Below, piece by piece: positions 17,612-26,532 of a DNA stretch of 64,000 nt. The stretch covers positions 2,528,501 to 2,592,500 of the forward strand of contig NZ_CP090004.1 of assembly GCF_021390175.1 (NCBI RefSeq), written 5' to 3'. Position 1 is the stretch's first letter; every line of letters starts with the position of its first letter. Made by a program: the position numbers and the translations under genes. Origin of the DNA: Flagellimonas sp. HMM57. GTDB taxonomy: Bacteria; Bacteroidota; Bacteroidia; Flavobacteriales; Flavobacteriaceae. Below the pieces are notes generated by a model. It worked only from the letters and a program-made list of their open reading frames with translations, was not told the origin of the DNA and did no database searches.

Positions 17612-18784
17612 TCAAATAACTCTCTTTTTGACCAATGCTATCAATCCTAAAACGGGGCCAATGGCCAAGAGCATGTATGCACTATGTGCTGGCAAAACAT
17701 TTTCCAGAGCTGCAATCACTTGAATACTGATAATGGTGATACTGAATCCAATACAGTTTACAATGGTTAGGGCAGTTCCTTTGATTTCTGGAGTGGCACG
17801 TTGCGCTACCAACGTTGAAAAAAGTGGAGAATCTGCTATGACCACCATACCCCAAAAAAGCAAGAAGCCAACAAAGAGTAGTTCTGAGGATGCGGTAAAA
17901 AATAGAGGTGAAATCAAACAGCATACACACGAAAGCGCCAATGCGAACGAAGCGGTTTTTTTTAGACCCATACTTTGGGATAGGTAACCGCCCAGCACAC
18001 AAGCTAATCCCCCAATGGCGATAATTGCAAACGATAGTGTTGACACGGGCAAGTCAGTGTTTTGATGTATGGAATTATAAGATTGAAGCATTACCGGTAC
18101 AAATGCCCAAAATGTATATAATTCCCACATATGCCCAAAATAGCCAAAAGCGGCAGCACGGAAATCTGGATTTTTAAAAACACTTAGAAAAGCCGTTAGC
18201 TGTACCTGCTGACTACTTTTTCTGTAGGGACCATTGGGAACTAAACGTATCATTAGTATTCCGCCCAACGTGGCTAGGGCAGAGGTGGAGAACACTACCG
18301 AGGTCCATGAAAACAAGGTATTCAATCCCTTTAATAAATGTGGAAGGGCTGTGCCTAGAACTAAAGCTCCTACTAAAAAACCTAGCGACTTGCCAAGCCC
18401 TTTGTCAAAATAATCTGCAGCTATCTTCATACCCACGGGGTAAATACCTGCTAGAAAAAATCCAGTGAAGTATCGAAATACCAATAAGGTGGACAAGGTA
18501 TTGGCTTCCCATAAAATGCATATATTAAACACAGCGCCCAGCAATGCACTGATCATAAAAACCTTGGAAGGTGAAAAACGATCTGTTAACGTTAATATGG
18601 CGAAAAGTAATGTTCCTGAAATAAACCCAAACTGCACCGCTGACGTTAAATGGCCTAAAGCACTGGATTCAAGATTGAAGTTGGTCACCAAGTCTCCCAT
18701 AACCCCGTTTCCTGCAAACCATAGAGATGTGCAAAAAAATTGCGCAATTACAATAATATGCAAGATATGTTTGGGCGGTTTCAC
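17612..18784 (-). CDS. MFS transporter
   Basis: A 390-residue major facilitator superfamily protein with about 12 hydrophobic segments. The N-terminal half begins HIIVIAQFFCTSLWFAGN. The loop after TM2 (LTDRFSPSKV) resembles the MFS A-like motif, and a second domain begins near residue 210. The substrate cannot be read from sequence. Convergent with the NUDIX regulator gene, so it is not part of the GH3 operon, although a sugar role is conceivable. No partner genes are adjacent on its own strand. Length and layout are ordinary for MFS. Confidence 0.88.
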   Translation of the reverse strand: MKPPKHILHIIVIAQFFCTSLWFAGNGVMGDLVTNFNLESSALGHLTSAVQFGFISGTLLFAILTLTDRFSPSKVFMISALLGAVFNICILWEANTLSTLLVFRYFTGFFLAGIYPVGMKIAADYFDKGLGKSLGFLVGALVLGTALPHLLKGLNTLFSWTSVVFSTSALATLGGILMIRLVPNGPYRKSSQQVQLTAFLSVFKNPDFRAAAFGYFGHMWELYTFWAFVPVMLQSYNSIHQNTDLPVSTLSFAIIAIGGLACVLGGYLSQSMGLKKTASFALALSCVCCLISPLFFTASSELLFVGFLLFWGMVVIADSPLFSTLVAQRATPEIKGTALTIVNCIGFSITIISIQVIAALENVLPAHSAYMLLAIGPVLGLIALVKKRVI

Positions 18785-18884
18785 GTATAGCGTACAATAT
18801 AGGCTTTGTCGTTAGCTTTTAGCTCAGTTTACAGCAGCTGTGGAAAACAGATTTGTAACAGTTTGCTTTTTAACCTGTTTCACC

Positions 18885-19283
18885 TTAGGGATCAGTTTCA
18901 AAAATGTCGGATAAACTTCCAATAGCTTCGGATATGGCTTGGGGGTTTAAACTAAAAACAGAGGCTCCCAAGGTCACAATTGCAGTTGCTATGCCGATAG
19001 CTTTTTGTACGTTGATAAGGGAGGCATACGATTTTTCCATCTGTTCGGTAATAGTGGTCAATTTGGATAAAGCCTCTTCCGCATCGTTCATCACCAGTTT
19101 GGCCGACATGGTAAACAGGTCATCCGAGTAATCCAATGTCCGTTTATGGTACTCCCGTAACCGCTTGTTCTGCACTCTTGTCAACGAGGCGTAGTTTTTA
19201 TAGCGATAATCACCTATTGCCTGCGCATAGGCCAAAAAGATTTTGGCAAGCTCGTTGGTTTGTTTTGAATTGAGTCTAGCCAT
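18885..19283 (-). CDS. helical protein of unknown function with C-terminal hydrophobic segment, 132 aa
   Basis: Not recognised as a known family. The protein is predicted to be almost all helix: a basic N-terminal half (NKRLREYHKRTLDYSDDLF), a coiled-coil stretch (EEALSKLTTITEQMEKSYAS) and a single hydrophobic helix near residues 93-112 (AIGIATAIVTLGASVF), then an acidic tail. It has no signal peptide. Its start lies 8 bases inside the end of the upstream lipoprotein gene, so the pair is translationally coupled and likely to act together. The hydrophobic helix flanked by helices recalls helical membrane-inserting proteins, but that is only a shape argument. Confidence 0.7.
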   Translation of the reverse strand: MARLNSKQTNELAKIFLAYAQAIGDYRYKNYASLTRVQNKRLREYHKRTLDYSDDLFTMSAKLVMNDAEEALSKLTTITEQMEKSYASLINVQKAIGIATAIVTLGASVFSLNPQAISEAIGSLSDIFETDP

Positions 19284-20133
19284 TGGTCCGTATTTTTTTG
19301 AATTCGATTACAATGGTTTTAATGTCACTGGCATATCTAAAAAGTTCTTCTTGGATTTCCCGCACGCTCAATTTATCGGCATTTTCGGTGAGTGTTTGAT
19401 GTCCTTCGGAGATTTCGGTCAAGGTCTCGGAGTATAGGGCGAATTTTTGCTGAAGGTTTTCAATGGTTTCTATGCCGTTGAAGTAATCCGTGGCAATTTC
19501 CCTTTTTTCTTGGGCTGAAAGCTCGGTGTTCTGCAAGAACTCAAAGTAGTCCGATTTTAGCTGCTCTTTTTTAACGTCCAGTTTACCGCTAAGATTTGAC
19601 GAAAGATTAAAATCCAGAAAGGACAACAAGGTTTTAACGGGTTCGTTGCCCTCTTTTATGTACTCCCTGATTTTATTTTTTCGGTAGGCGTTTGTAAATG
19701 CACCTAGTACTACCGTAGAGATTCTGGAATACGAGGCTGACTCTTCCTGATTGATTTTAATGGGCCCAAAATCGCCGCTGCTAAGCGTGTTTTCAAGGGC
19801 TTCGGTATTGTAGGTTGTTAAATCGTTAGCAGAAAGCTTGGTCAATCCATCAAAATAAGCGTAGACCGAAGTGTATATTTTAAGGCTGATGCTATCGGCC
19901 TGTTGTTCTCCTAAACAATCGCAGCTATCATTAAGAATATTTAAGTTTTTGATGTTTTCCAGCCTACATCCATCCAAGCAACTTTGCTCAAAATTATACG
20001 GTATGGTTTCAAACGCTGTGACAGCCTCCAAGGAGGTGGTTGAAAATTCACTCACATGTTTTAAGTCCGCGCAACTGACTAGCCCTATTGCAAAGAGCAA
20101 AATAGTCGAAGCCTTGATAAGGTATTTGTTCAT
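19276..20133 (-). CDS. predicted lipoprotein, helical, unknown function
   Basis: A 285-residue protein with a lipoprotein signal (YLIKASTILLFAIGLVSC, Cys21). After it come four Cys in CLDGCRLENIKN and DSCDCLG (about residues 53-75), which may form disulfides in the periplasm, and a long helical region from about 80 to the end. No homology is recognised. It is the first gene of a two-gene unit with the 132-residue helical protein and overlaps it by 8 bases. A surface-anchored partner of the helical protein is plausible; no function can be given. Confidence 0.75.
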   Translation of the reverse strand: MNKYLIKASTILLFAIGLVSCADLKHVSEFSTTSLEAVTAFETIPYNFEQSCLDGCRLENIKNLNILNDSCDCLGEQQADSISLKIYTSVYAYFDGLTKLSANDLTTYNTEALENTLSSGDFGPIKINQEESASYSRISTVVLGAFTNAYRKNKIREYIKEGNEPVKTLLSFLDFNLSSNLSGKLDVKKEQLKSDYFEFLQNTELSAQEKREIATDYFNGIETIENLQQKFALYSETLTEISEGHQTLTENADKLSVREIQEELFRYASDIKTIVIEFKKIRTNG

Positions 20134-20317
20134 TGGTTTTAGGGTTATATTTTATGAACGTTTTTGGTAGCGCTATTACTTGAAAAGCAGTAAAAGGTCT
20201 AGTAGGTATTGTTTGCAAGATAATTCCTGCTAATGTTCTAAGATAGCTAATTTGGATGGAATTTTTTTGGAGGAAACAAGACAGTAATTAATTGCATATT
20301 ATATTTTGAGTAGTTTT

Positions 20318-21388
20318 TTAAACTAAAACACCTTGCTGTACCGCATAAATAGACACGTTCTCTTTTTTACCTTTAAGTGGAATACTACCCATAGCGGTAT
20401 AAGTGAAGTTAGTAGATGCCAATTCGTTTTTAAGTTTTTCCGAAATCAATAGTTCGCTCTCCAATGCATTGCACTGACCCTGTATGCGGGCAGCGGTATT
20501 AATAGTATCGCCATGGTAGGCAATTTCCTTTTTGTATTTTCCAACTTCGGTAACCGTAACCACGCCCGAGTGCAACCCTGCTTTAAAAAAGGGCATGCAA
20601 TTGTATTTTTTTTGGTATACATCGCTGTTTCTTTGAAGCAATGCAGCAAAATTGTAATAGGCCTTAAGGCAGTTTTCATTTTTTAAACCTTCGCTTAAAT
20701 TCCATGTGAGTACCGCCTCATCACCCACATATTGATAGATTTCGGCTTCATTTTTCAATGCTATGCCCAAATCATTAAAGCAATCTTGTATGAGCATACT
20801 ATAGTTTACATGGCCCAAACGTTCTGCCAGTTCTGTAGAGGCCTGTAGATCTAAAAACATGAAAATACGTTTCTCTTCACGGGGGGTATAAAACTTACCA
20901 CGCAATAACTCGCCTAATTTTCCCTCGCCCAACATTAGATTGACCTGTCGTAACATAGCTAACAATAAATCGACCACAATGACATAAAAATAAATGGCGA
21001 AACTACCTCTATCAAAAGCAAAGGACGTAATGTTGATATTTAAATCAAGATATAAAGTAAAGATGCCATAAGAAATTAATACAACAACCATGATGAACAA
21101 GTAGAAATACAAAAGATTGATGAGCAACAATCTTCGTATGGATACATGTTTATAGATTCGTTCTTCTGTTAAAATTTGGGCTCCTCCAGAAATTAAACCT
21201 ACTATGGGACCCATGGTGAAGGCAATGAGCAGGCTGATTTCAAAGCTTAATTGTATATTTCCCAATTCCACAGTGCCGACGCCCCGTACAATACTCAAAA
21301 AAATAAAGGCCAAGGTCCACCCGATACAGTAAAACCGAATAATTCGCGATCGGCGTTTGTTTATGAATCCAAATAGTGGGAAGGTCAT
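20318..21388 (-). CDS. membrane class III adenylate/guanylate cyclase
   Basis: A 356-residue protein with about four N-terminal membrane segments (about 17-150) and a C-terminal class III nucleotide cyclase domain (about 170-340). The two metal-binding Asp are visible in FMFLDLQAST and QYVGDEAV, and the transition-state Asn/Arg pair in NTAARIQG; the HGDTIN segment helps set purine choice. It should make cAMP or cGMP on the cytoplasmic face. I choose the ATG at 21388 (MTFPLFGF): a longer frame runs back to 21460, but that codon lies in the loop of a terminator hairpin, and ATGs at 21430 and 21436 remain possible. No cAMP-binding regulator is adjacent. Confidence 0.85.
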   Translation of the reverse strand: MTFPLFGFINKRRSRIIRFYCIGWTLAFIFLSIVRGVGTVELGNIQLSFEISLLIAFTMGPIVGLISGGAQILTEERIYKHVSIRRLLLINLLYFYLFIMVVVLISYGIFTLYLDLNINITSFAFDRGSFAIYFYVIVVDLLLAMLRQVNLMLGEGKLGELLRGKFYTPREEKRIFMFLDLQASTELAERLGHVNYSMLIQDCFNDLGIALKNEAEIYQYVGDEAVLTWNLSEGLKNENCLKAYYNFAALLQRNSDVYQKKYNCMPFFKAGLHSGVVTVTEVGKYKKEIAYHGDTINTAARIQGQCNALESELLISEKLKNELASTNFTYTAMGSIPLKGKKENVSIYAVQQGVLV

Positions 21389-21436
21389 GGGTTTAAAGGT
21401 ATCGGTTTTGGATAAATTCCCCTTGGTCATTCGCAT

Positions 21437-21463
21437 AAAAAAAGTGGGGTTTTGCCCCACTTT
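21437..21463 (-). terminator. rho-independent terminator of the heme-uptake operon
   Basis: AAAGTGGGG (21441-21449) and CCCCACTTT (21455-21463) pair around TTTTG; the minus-strand stem is followed by a T run. It ends the transcript of the DoxX gene and separates it from the cyclase gene. Confidence 0.85.
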
Positions 21464-21494
21464 CTCAAATAAACTAACTCAAACTTAACTCGAA

Positions 21495-21941
21495 TTAAAT
21501 CGGTTTGATCCATAATAGGTGTTTCCACTTCGCCCGTTCTTTTAGGACAAGCGCAATATTTATGGCAAACAACGCTCCGGTTTGCAATAGTTCCGATATT
21601 TCATCAGATTCAAGAAATACATGGAACAAAAAGATGTGCAGGGTAATGGGCAGTAAAAAGATAGCTCCCACAAAACTTGTTCCTTGCAATAACAACAATA
21701 GACCAAATAATAGTTCGCAAATCCCCAGTACTTGCCAAAAGTATCCGGTCTGTTTTGCCCCACTGATGTACAAAATCTTTTGAAGTGTACCCTCTTTTTC
21801 AGGAGCTTTGAATTTCTCTGCCTTTTCAACTACTTCAATAGGTGCTGGAATTGGTTTCTGAAATTTTTGGATACCTCCATAAATCATAAAACCACCTAGA
21901 AACAGACGAAGGACAATAAAAAGAATGTTGATGGTTTTCAT
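21495..21941 (-). CDS. DoxX-like membrane protein
   Basis: A 148-residue protein with four hydrophobic segments, beginning INILFIVLRLFLGGFMIYGG and containing the loop FQKPIPAPIEVVEKAEKF. This is the DoxX/SURF4-like layout. It starts one base after the end of the HmuY-like gene, so it is the third gene of the heme-uptake operon. DoxX-type proteins are often linked to redox or iron stress, but their exact reaction is uncertain. In this setting a role near heme or iron handling at the inner membrane is an inference from position. Confidence 0.8.
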   Translation of the reverse strand: MKTINILFIVLRLFLGGFMIYGGIQKFQKPIPAPIEVVEKAEKFKAPEKEGTLQKILYISGAKQTGYFWQVLGICELLFGLLLLLQGTSFVGAIFLLPITLHIFLFHVFLESDEISELLQTGALFAINIALVLKERAKWKHLLWIKPI

Positions 21942-21942
21942 C

Positions 21943-22833
21943 TTAGTTTGCTAAAGATGTTTCTCCTTCGTTTGGGTTGTACACGTAATTGAAGGTGTAG
22001 TATCTAAAATCATTATTTGCAATCTCTTCGGTTATATCTGACGGTGCATCTTTGTAATAGCTTAGTATTTCAATTTTTGCAAATTTTCCGTCATGTGTAC
22101 GGAACACTAATATTTTCCCTGGAATTGGAGTAACGGTGGTTGTCATGAAATTGTAGTTGTACCAACCGTTGTTGCTTCCAGTGGGAATGGCAAGTTCTCC
22201 GTTGGCATCTTGAGCAAATTCGATTCCGCTAGTATCTGTGATTTCGGAAAAGATACCTTCCTCTATTGCCGCACCTGAATTTCCGTTTCGTTCTGGTTCA
22301 TCGTTTGTTCCAGTAGTAGTTCCGCCATTGACGATAATGGTCAACCCGCGAAAAGCAATGTCCCATTCTGTATCGCTATCCGTAACGGCACCAGTAGCAA
22401 AACTAAACTTGGTAAATGGACCAGATGCTTCCTCTTGTGTGCCCTGACCGCCAGTTTGAGGTGCAAAAATGTTTTCAGCCCTTGCAGATACCAAATCAGA
22501 GAGTACGGTAAAATCGGTAGTCACATTTTTGGTTACACCATCAACGACTACTGTTACGGAACCCGTTGTTGCTCCAGATGGAACCGTAGTTACGATTTGC
22601 GTGCTGGTTACAGAAGTTATGGTTGCATTTGCACCACCAAAAGTTAAGTTGATGTCCGAAGTATTGCTAGGAAAGTTTGTGCCAGTAATGGTAATTTCAG
22701 TACCAACCGCTCCCGATTCCAGCGAAATAGCTGTCACTGTAAATTCTGCGGATGGGTTTTCATCATCATCGCTACAACCAACAAAGGCGATAAGCAATAG
22801 TAAAAGGCTTGATAATCTAATAAGGGTTTTCAT
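21943..22833 (-). CDS. HmuY-like heme-binding lipoprotein with N-terminal IPT/TIG domain
   Basis: A 296-residue lipoprotein (signal ending LLLIAFVGC, Cys20). Residues about 33-112 form an IPT/TIG-type domain (GTEITITGTNFPSNTSDINL and GATTGSVTVVVDG). The rest (about 115-296) resembles HmuY, the heme-capturing lipoprotein of Bacteroidota: AFRGLTIIVNGGT and HDGKFAKIEILSYYKD are typical. HmuY normally takes heme from host or environment and passes it to its TonB receptor, which here is the next gene upstream (gap 13 bases). The TIG fusion is unusual and may bring carbohydrate or protein binding. Heme ligands cannot be fixed by eye. Confidence 0.85.
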   Translation of the reverse strand: MKTLIRLSSLLLLLIAFVGCSDDDENPSAEFTVTAISLESGAVGTEITITGTNFPSNTSDINLTFGGANATITSVTSTQIVTTVPSGATTGSVTVVVDGVTKNVTTDFTVLSDLVSARAENIFAPQTGGQGTQEEASGPFTKFSFATGAVTDSDTEWDIAFRGLTIIVNGGTTTGTNDEPERNGNSGAAIEEGIFSEITDTSGIEFAQDANGELAIPTGSNNGWYNYNFMTTTVTPIPGKILVFRTHDGKFAKIEILSYYKDAPSDITEEIANNDFRYYTFNYVYNPNEGETSLAN

Positions 22834-22846
22834 AGTAATCTAGAGT

Positions 22847-24952
22847 TTAAAATTGAATGTTAAGTCTTGTGAATAATTGTATTCCTGGATTTATAAGTAC
22901 TTCGCTGTCTTGTGCTGCAAGGGGGTTAGTGCCCTTAAAATCCAAAAGGTTGTTAACCCCCAGTTGCAGGCTGTAATGTTCAAGAAACGTTTTTCCAAAA
23001 GCTAAATTGACCAAGGCATAACCATCAACGAAGCTATTGTCCAATTCATCTAACAGGTCATTGCCATTACGATCGGCAAGACCAAATCTGGAACGGTATA
23101 CTACTCTTAGATTGGCATTTGCGTCCCATTCGGGTATTTCATAAAAGGCCTTTAAATTTAGGGTATGGCGCGAGCGGTTTTCCAATCCAAAATAATCTTC
23201 GCGCTGTAGCCGTACCGTTTCTAAAGTTTCTTGGTTTCTACCGAATACATCGCCATTTTCAAAAGCTTCTTCTTTTTCTTTGTCAAAAGCATATAATAAT
23301 TGGTAACCAGCAGAAAGATTCAGGTTTTTGGATATTGTATATTTTACATCGATTTCGGCACCTTGGGTATAGACACTTTCACGGTTGATATAACCAAAGA
23401 CATTTTGTCCATTGGTCTTTGCAGCTAAAATTCGAGTATCGATAAGGTTTTCAAAATCGTTTCTAAAAAAATTAACTTCTGAGGAAAGCGCTCCTTTTTT
23501 ATAAGTGAAACCAAGATTGTAGCCTACGGAGCTTTCTGCATCCAACGATTGCCCTAGTCGAGAAGGGTCAACTTGCAAGGTCGCGATTTCATTATTTTCT
23601 TGGAGCCGTTGTATGCCAGCAGCTTCCACTTCTTTTCCAAAAACTGAGTACCCACCGCCGGCAGCATTGGTAAAGTCCAAGTATAATTGCCGGAAATCCG
23701 GGGCTTTAAATCCGCTGCCAACCGAACCTTTTACAGAAAAATTGGAAGTGATATCATATTTGGCCGAAATCTTTGGACTTAACTGTGAATTGTATTCACT
23801 GTGATTGTCAAAACGTGCACCAGCAATGATATTGAGTTTTCCCAAAGGTTTAAAATCATATTGAGCGAAGGCATACTGCGAATCAAATGTCACGGTTTCG
23901 GCAAAGAGCGAGCGGTTCAGGTTTTCAAAATTATAGCCCGCTCCTAATGTCAGCGTATTATTAGGGCTAAAGGAATGATTAAATCGTATTTCAGGTCTAA
24001 ATAGTTTTTGATCAAAATCATTTGCAATGAGCAGTTCTTCTTCAATAGGGTCAATTACCTGCTCGTCCGTTGTGTAATTGGTATAGTAAAACTCGTACTG
24101 AAGGTTGGTTTTTTTTGAAGCGTCATGATTGATGCGCAACAGGGCATTGGCATCTTTTTCTTCACTAGTACTTGGCTGTACGTCAAACTCTTGAAAAAAG
24201 TATCTTCCTGAAACAAAAACATCTAGATTTTCCGTAATATCTGCAAAAAATCTACCATTAAATGTGTAGTTATAGAATGGATTAACCGTTTGTCCCTCAT
24301 CAGAAGGAGCGAGGTCAAAACCATCCGTGCTTAAACGGTCCGCAAAGACAGAGTATCCAATTTTTTCAAAACGTTGGTTAAGGCTCAAGTTGGTATTTTG
24401 ATCGTTGAAGGTGGCAGCTCGATGTGAAACTTGTCCACTAATGCTCTCAGATGTAGGTTTCTCCGTGATAATATTAATGACCCCACCAAGCGCTTCGGAC
24501 CCAAATAAACTGGACGATGGACCTTTAACTATCTCTATTTGTTTGATGTTACCTATTGCAAAACGACTTAAATCCAGATTGCCAGAACTTCGCCCCACAA
24601 CGGGTACGCCATCAATTAATATTAATACATAGTCTGATGCTATACCCTGGATTTGTACACCTTCCCCACCACCAATCGTAGCATCAGGCGTCATGATAAT
24701 TCCAGTTTGCTCATTCAATATTTGGTCTAGTCGTGTGACGCCTGTCTGTTGCAATTGCTCTTTTCCAATTAAGGTTACGGGAAGTGGAAGTGATGAAAGT
24801 TGGCGTATGGTACGTGTGGCCGTAACGACGACCTCGTCCAAGTTTTCAGTAAGAATGGAGTCTCTCTCTTCTTTTCTGCCTTCCTGAGCGCAGACTGAAA
24901 TACTGACATAAATCAGAAAATAAAAGAGAATATTATTTTTATTTAGACTCAT
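22847..24952 (-). CDS. TonB-dependent receptor, probable heme/iron uptake
   Basis: A 701-residue outer membrane receptor. A signal peptide (about 1-22) precedes the TonB-box-like segment DEVVVTATRT, then a plug domain (about 50-165: QGIASDYVLILIDGVPV and GPSSSLFGSEALGGVINIIT), then a 22-strand type barrel ending in an aromatic residue (NIQF). This is the HmuR/BtuB-like build rather than SusC: no carboxypeptidase-like N-terminal domain. Its partner HmuY-like lipoprotein follows at 13 bases. The gene carries a TAnnTTTG promoter and a Fur/DtxR-like palindrome upstream, so iron-repressed expression is likely. Substrate heme is inferred from the HmuY partner. Confidence 0.92.
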   Translation of the reverse strand: MSLNKNNILFYFLIYVSISVCAQEGRKEERDSILTENLDEVVVTATRTIRQLSSLPLPVTLIGKEQLQQTGVTRLDQILNEQTGIIMTPDATIGGGEGVQIQGIASDYVLILIDGVPVVGRSSGNLDLSRFAIGNIKQIEIVKGPSSSLFGSEALGGVINIITEKPTSESISGQVSHRAATFNDQNTNLSLNQRFEKIGYSVFADRLSTDGFDLAPSDEGQTVNPFYNYTFNGRFFADITENLDVFVSGRYFFQEFDVQPSTSEEKDANALLRINHDASKKTNLQYEFYYTNYTTDEQVIDPIEEELLIANDFDQKLFRPEIRFNHSFSPNNTLTLGAGYNFENLNRSLFAETVTFDSQYAFAQYDFKPLGKLNIIAGARFDNHSEYNSQLSPKISAKYDITSNFSVKGSVGSGFKAPDFRQLYLDFTNAAGGGYSVFGKEVEAAGIQRLQENNEIATLQVDPSRLGQSLDAESSVGYNLGFTYKKGALSSEVNFFRNDFENLIDTRILAAKTNGQNVFGYINRESVYTQGAEIDVKYTISKNLNLSAGYQLLYAFDKEKEEAFENGDVFGRNQETLETVRLQREDYFGLENRSRHTLNLKAFYEIPEWDANANLRVVYRSRFGLADRNGNDLLDELDNSFVDGYALVNLAFGKTFLEHYSLQLGVNNLLDFKGTNPLAAQDSEVLINPGIQLFTRLNIQF

Positions 24953-24969
24953 TCTGTTTAAATTTGTGA

Positions 24970-24977
24970 CAAATATA
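24970..24977 (-). promoter_or_regulatory. -7 promoter box for the TonB receptor operon
   Basis: TATATTTG on the minus strand matches TAnnTTTG, 18 bases before the receptor start codon. Confidence 0.5.
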
Positions 24978-24985
24978 TATTTTAT

Positions 24986-25001
24986 TTTAAATCAATCTAA
25001 A
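24986..25001. promoter_or_regulatory. candidate iron-regulator (Fur/DtxR-type) box
   Basis: TTTAAATCAATCTAAA is an imperfect inverted repeat (arms 6 of 7, TTTAnAT/ATnTAAA). It lies just upstream of the receptor -7 box, in the 103-base region shared by the divergent heme receptor and DUF6607 genes, where it would block both. The sequence resembles iron-regulator sites of Bacteroidota, but the regulator is not identified. Confidence 0.4.
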
Positions 25002-25055
25002 TAAGAATAATTATAATTTTCAATTTTTTTAATTCAAAAAAAACAACACTTCAAA

Positions 25056-25982
25056 ATGAAACATGTAACATTTTTTAGCATTTTCAGCTTTGTTTTTGCA
25101 TTTGTGTCAATAGCCCAGGATAAAAAGGAACAGGACAAAAAAGCCATAAAGGATATGTGCGGTTGTTATGATATCACCTTTAAGTACACTGAAACTTTCG
25201 CCCCAGAAATTGACTATGAGAAGAAAATGGACTATACCGCCAGTGCCTTGGAATTGGCATTACCAATTGTTGATGAGGACGACAGGATTTCGATTCAGCA
25301 TCTTTTGGTGGTCAATGATACTATGGTCATCAAACATTGGAGGCAAGATTGGGAGTATGAAAACCAGAAAGTTTTCTATTACGACAAAGAAAATAATTGG
25401 GTATTCAAAACATTGCCTGCAGATGATGTAAAAGGTCAATGGACACAGAAAGTATTCCAAGTGGATGACAGCCCTAGATATTCAGGCTCTGCAACTTGGA
25501 TTCACGCAGACGGAAAACATTATTGGGAAAACAAGACAGATTCCCCTTTACCAAGACGTGAGTATACAAAAAGAAGCGATTACAACGTAATGCTTCGGGG
25601 CAATCGACAAGAAATTACAGATTATGGATGGGTACACGAACAAGATAATGACAAAGTGATTCGTGAAGATGGTAAGGAAGATGTGTTATTGGCACAGGAA
25701 AAAGGATGGAACACCTATAAGAAAGTAGCCGATGAAAAGTGTCAGCTCGCTATGGACTGGTGGAAGGAGCACAGTCCTTTTTGGGCGAACGTAAGAACGT
25801 CTTGGGATAAGATATATGACAGGCAAGAGGACCTTACCTTGGTTAAGGCCATAGACAAAAAACCATTGTTCATGCACTTATATCCGTTGGAAAAAATGAA
25901 CGCTGACCCTGAAAAGATTACAGCGGTACTTTCAAAGTTTGTCGCAGACCCAAAAACTGCAAAAAGTGAAACTGGAAAGTAA
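25056..25982 (+). CDS. DUF6607 family secreted protein
   Basis: A 308-residue protein with a Sec signal peptide (HVTFFSIFSFVFAFVSIAQ, cleavage about residue 21). The mature part is acidic and Trp-rich, with MCGCYDITFKYTETF, VIKHWRQDWEYEN and HSPFWANVRTSWDKIYD. Family call DUF6607 is by recollection of these blocks, with moderate certainty. It is divergent from the HmuY/TonB heme operon and is followed by an FMN-binding protein that overlaps its end, so a heme- or iron-linked periplasmic role is a reasonable inference. No catalytic motif is recognised. Confidence 0.75.
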   Translation: MKHVTFFSIFSFVFAFVSIAQDKKEQDKKAIKDMCGCYDITFKYTETFAPEIDYEKKMDYTASALELALPIVDEDDRISIQHLLVVNDTMVIKHWRQDWEYENQKVFYYDKENNWVFKTLPADDVKGQWTQKVFQVDDSPRYSGSATWIHADGKHYWENKTDSPLPRREYTKRSDYNVMLRGNRQEITDYGWVHEQDNDKVIREDGKEDVLLAQEKGWNTYKKVADEKCQLAMDWWKEHSPFWANVRTSWDKIYDRQEDLTLVKAIDKKPLFMHLYPLEKMNADPEKITAVLSKFVADPKTAKSETGK

Positions 25983-26526
25983 TTCGAAATTGATAGTAAT
26001 GGCCATGTTCTGCATGGCCTTTTTGTTTTTAGGCTTTTCGCCCAAAAAGATTTCCCCCAGGCTTCAGGAAAAACTGAACAATGCGGTACAATCCACATTT
26101 GAAGTTGAGGGTTTTGAGTTACAATGGATACAGGTTGAAGAAGCTATCAATGCCAAGACCAAAGTAGAATTGGGCCATGAAAATCTATTCAAGGTAGAAA
26201 AGTCTGGTAAGCTCATTGGGTACGCTTATCTTGGGGAAGCGCCCAGTATGAAAAATATATTTGATTACGTAGTACTTTTTAATCCTGACCTCAGCATAAA
26301 AAAATCCAAGGTTTTGATTTACAGGGAAGACTACGGGAGGCAGATTGGAAGCCAGCGTTGGTTGAAGCAGTTTATTGGGAAAAAATCTGGGGATACGATT
26401 GCGTATGGTGAAGATGTGGATGCCATCTCGGGAGCCACTATTTCTGCAAAATCAATGACCGTTGCCGTAAATGCCGTTTTATCCAGTGTTGAAGTATTGA
26501 AAAAGGCCAAAATATTACAAGAATAA
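25966..26526 (+). CDS. FMN-binding domain protein (flavin carrier, periplasmic)
   Basis: A 186-residue protein with a single N-terminal membrane segment (LIVMAMFCMAFLFLGF) and an FMN-binding domain ending in DAISGATISAKSMT. In this family the Thr of the SGAT motif (here in SGATI) is the residue that FMN is attached to by ApbE-type enzymes. It probably carries electrons at the periplasmic face. The start is likely the GTG at 25966, overlapping the DUF6607 end by 17 bases; an ATG at 25999 is possible. Its position in the iron cluster suggests a ferric or heme reduction role, which is an inference. Confidence 0.82.
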   Translation: MKLESNSKLIVMAMFCMAFLFLGFSPKKISPRLQEKLNNAVQSTFEVEGFELQWIQVEEAINAKTKVELGHENLFKVEKSGKLIGYAYLGEAPSMKNIFDYVVLFNPDLSIKKSKVLIYREDYGRQIGSQRWLKQFIGKKSGDTIAYGEDVDAISGATISAKSMTVAVNAVLSSVEVLKKAKILQE

Positions 26527-26532
26527 ATAAGT

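Noticed and set aside
21389..21460. Longer N-terminus for the cyclase gene from 21460
   Set aside because: That start codon sits in the loop of the terminator hairpin at 21437-21463, so it would not be transcribed properly.
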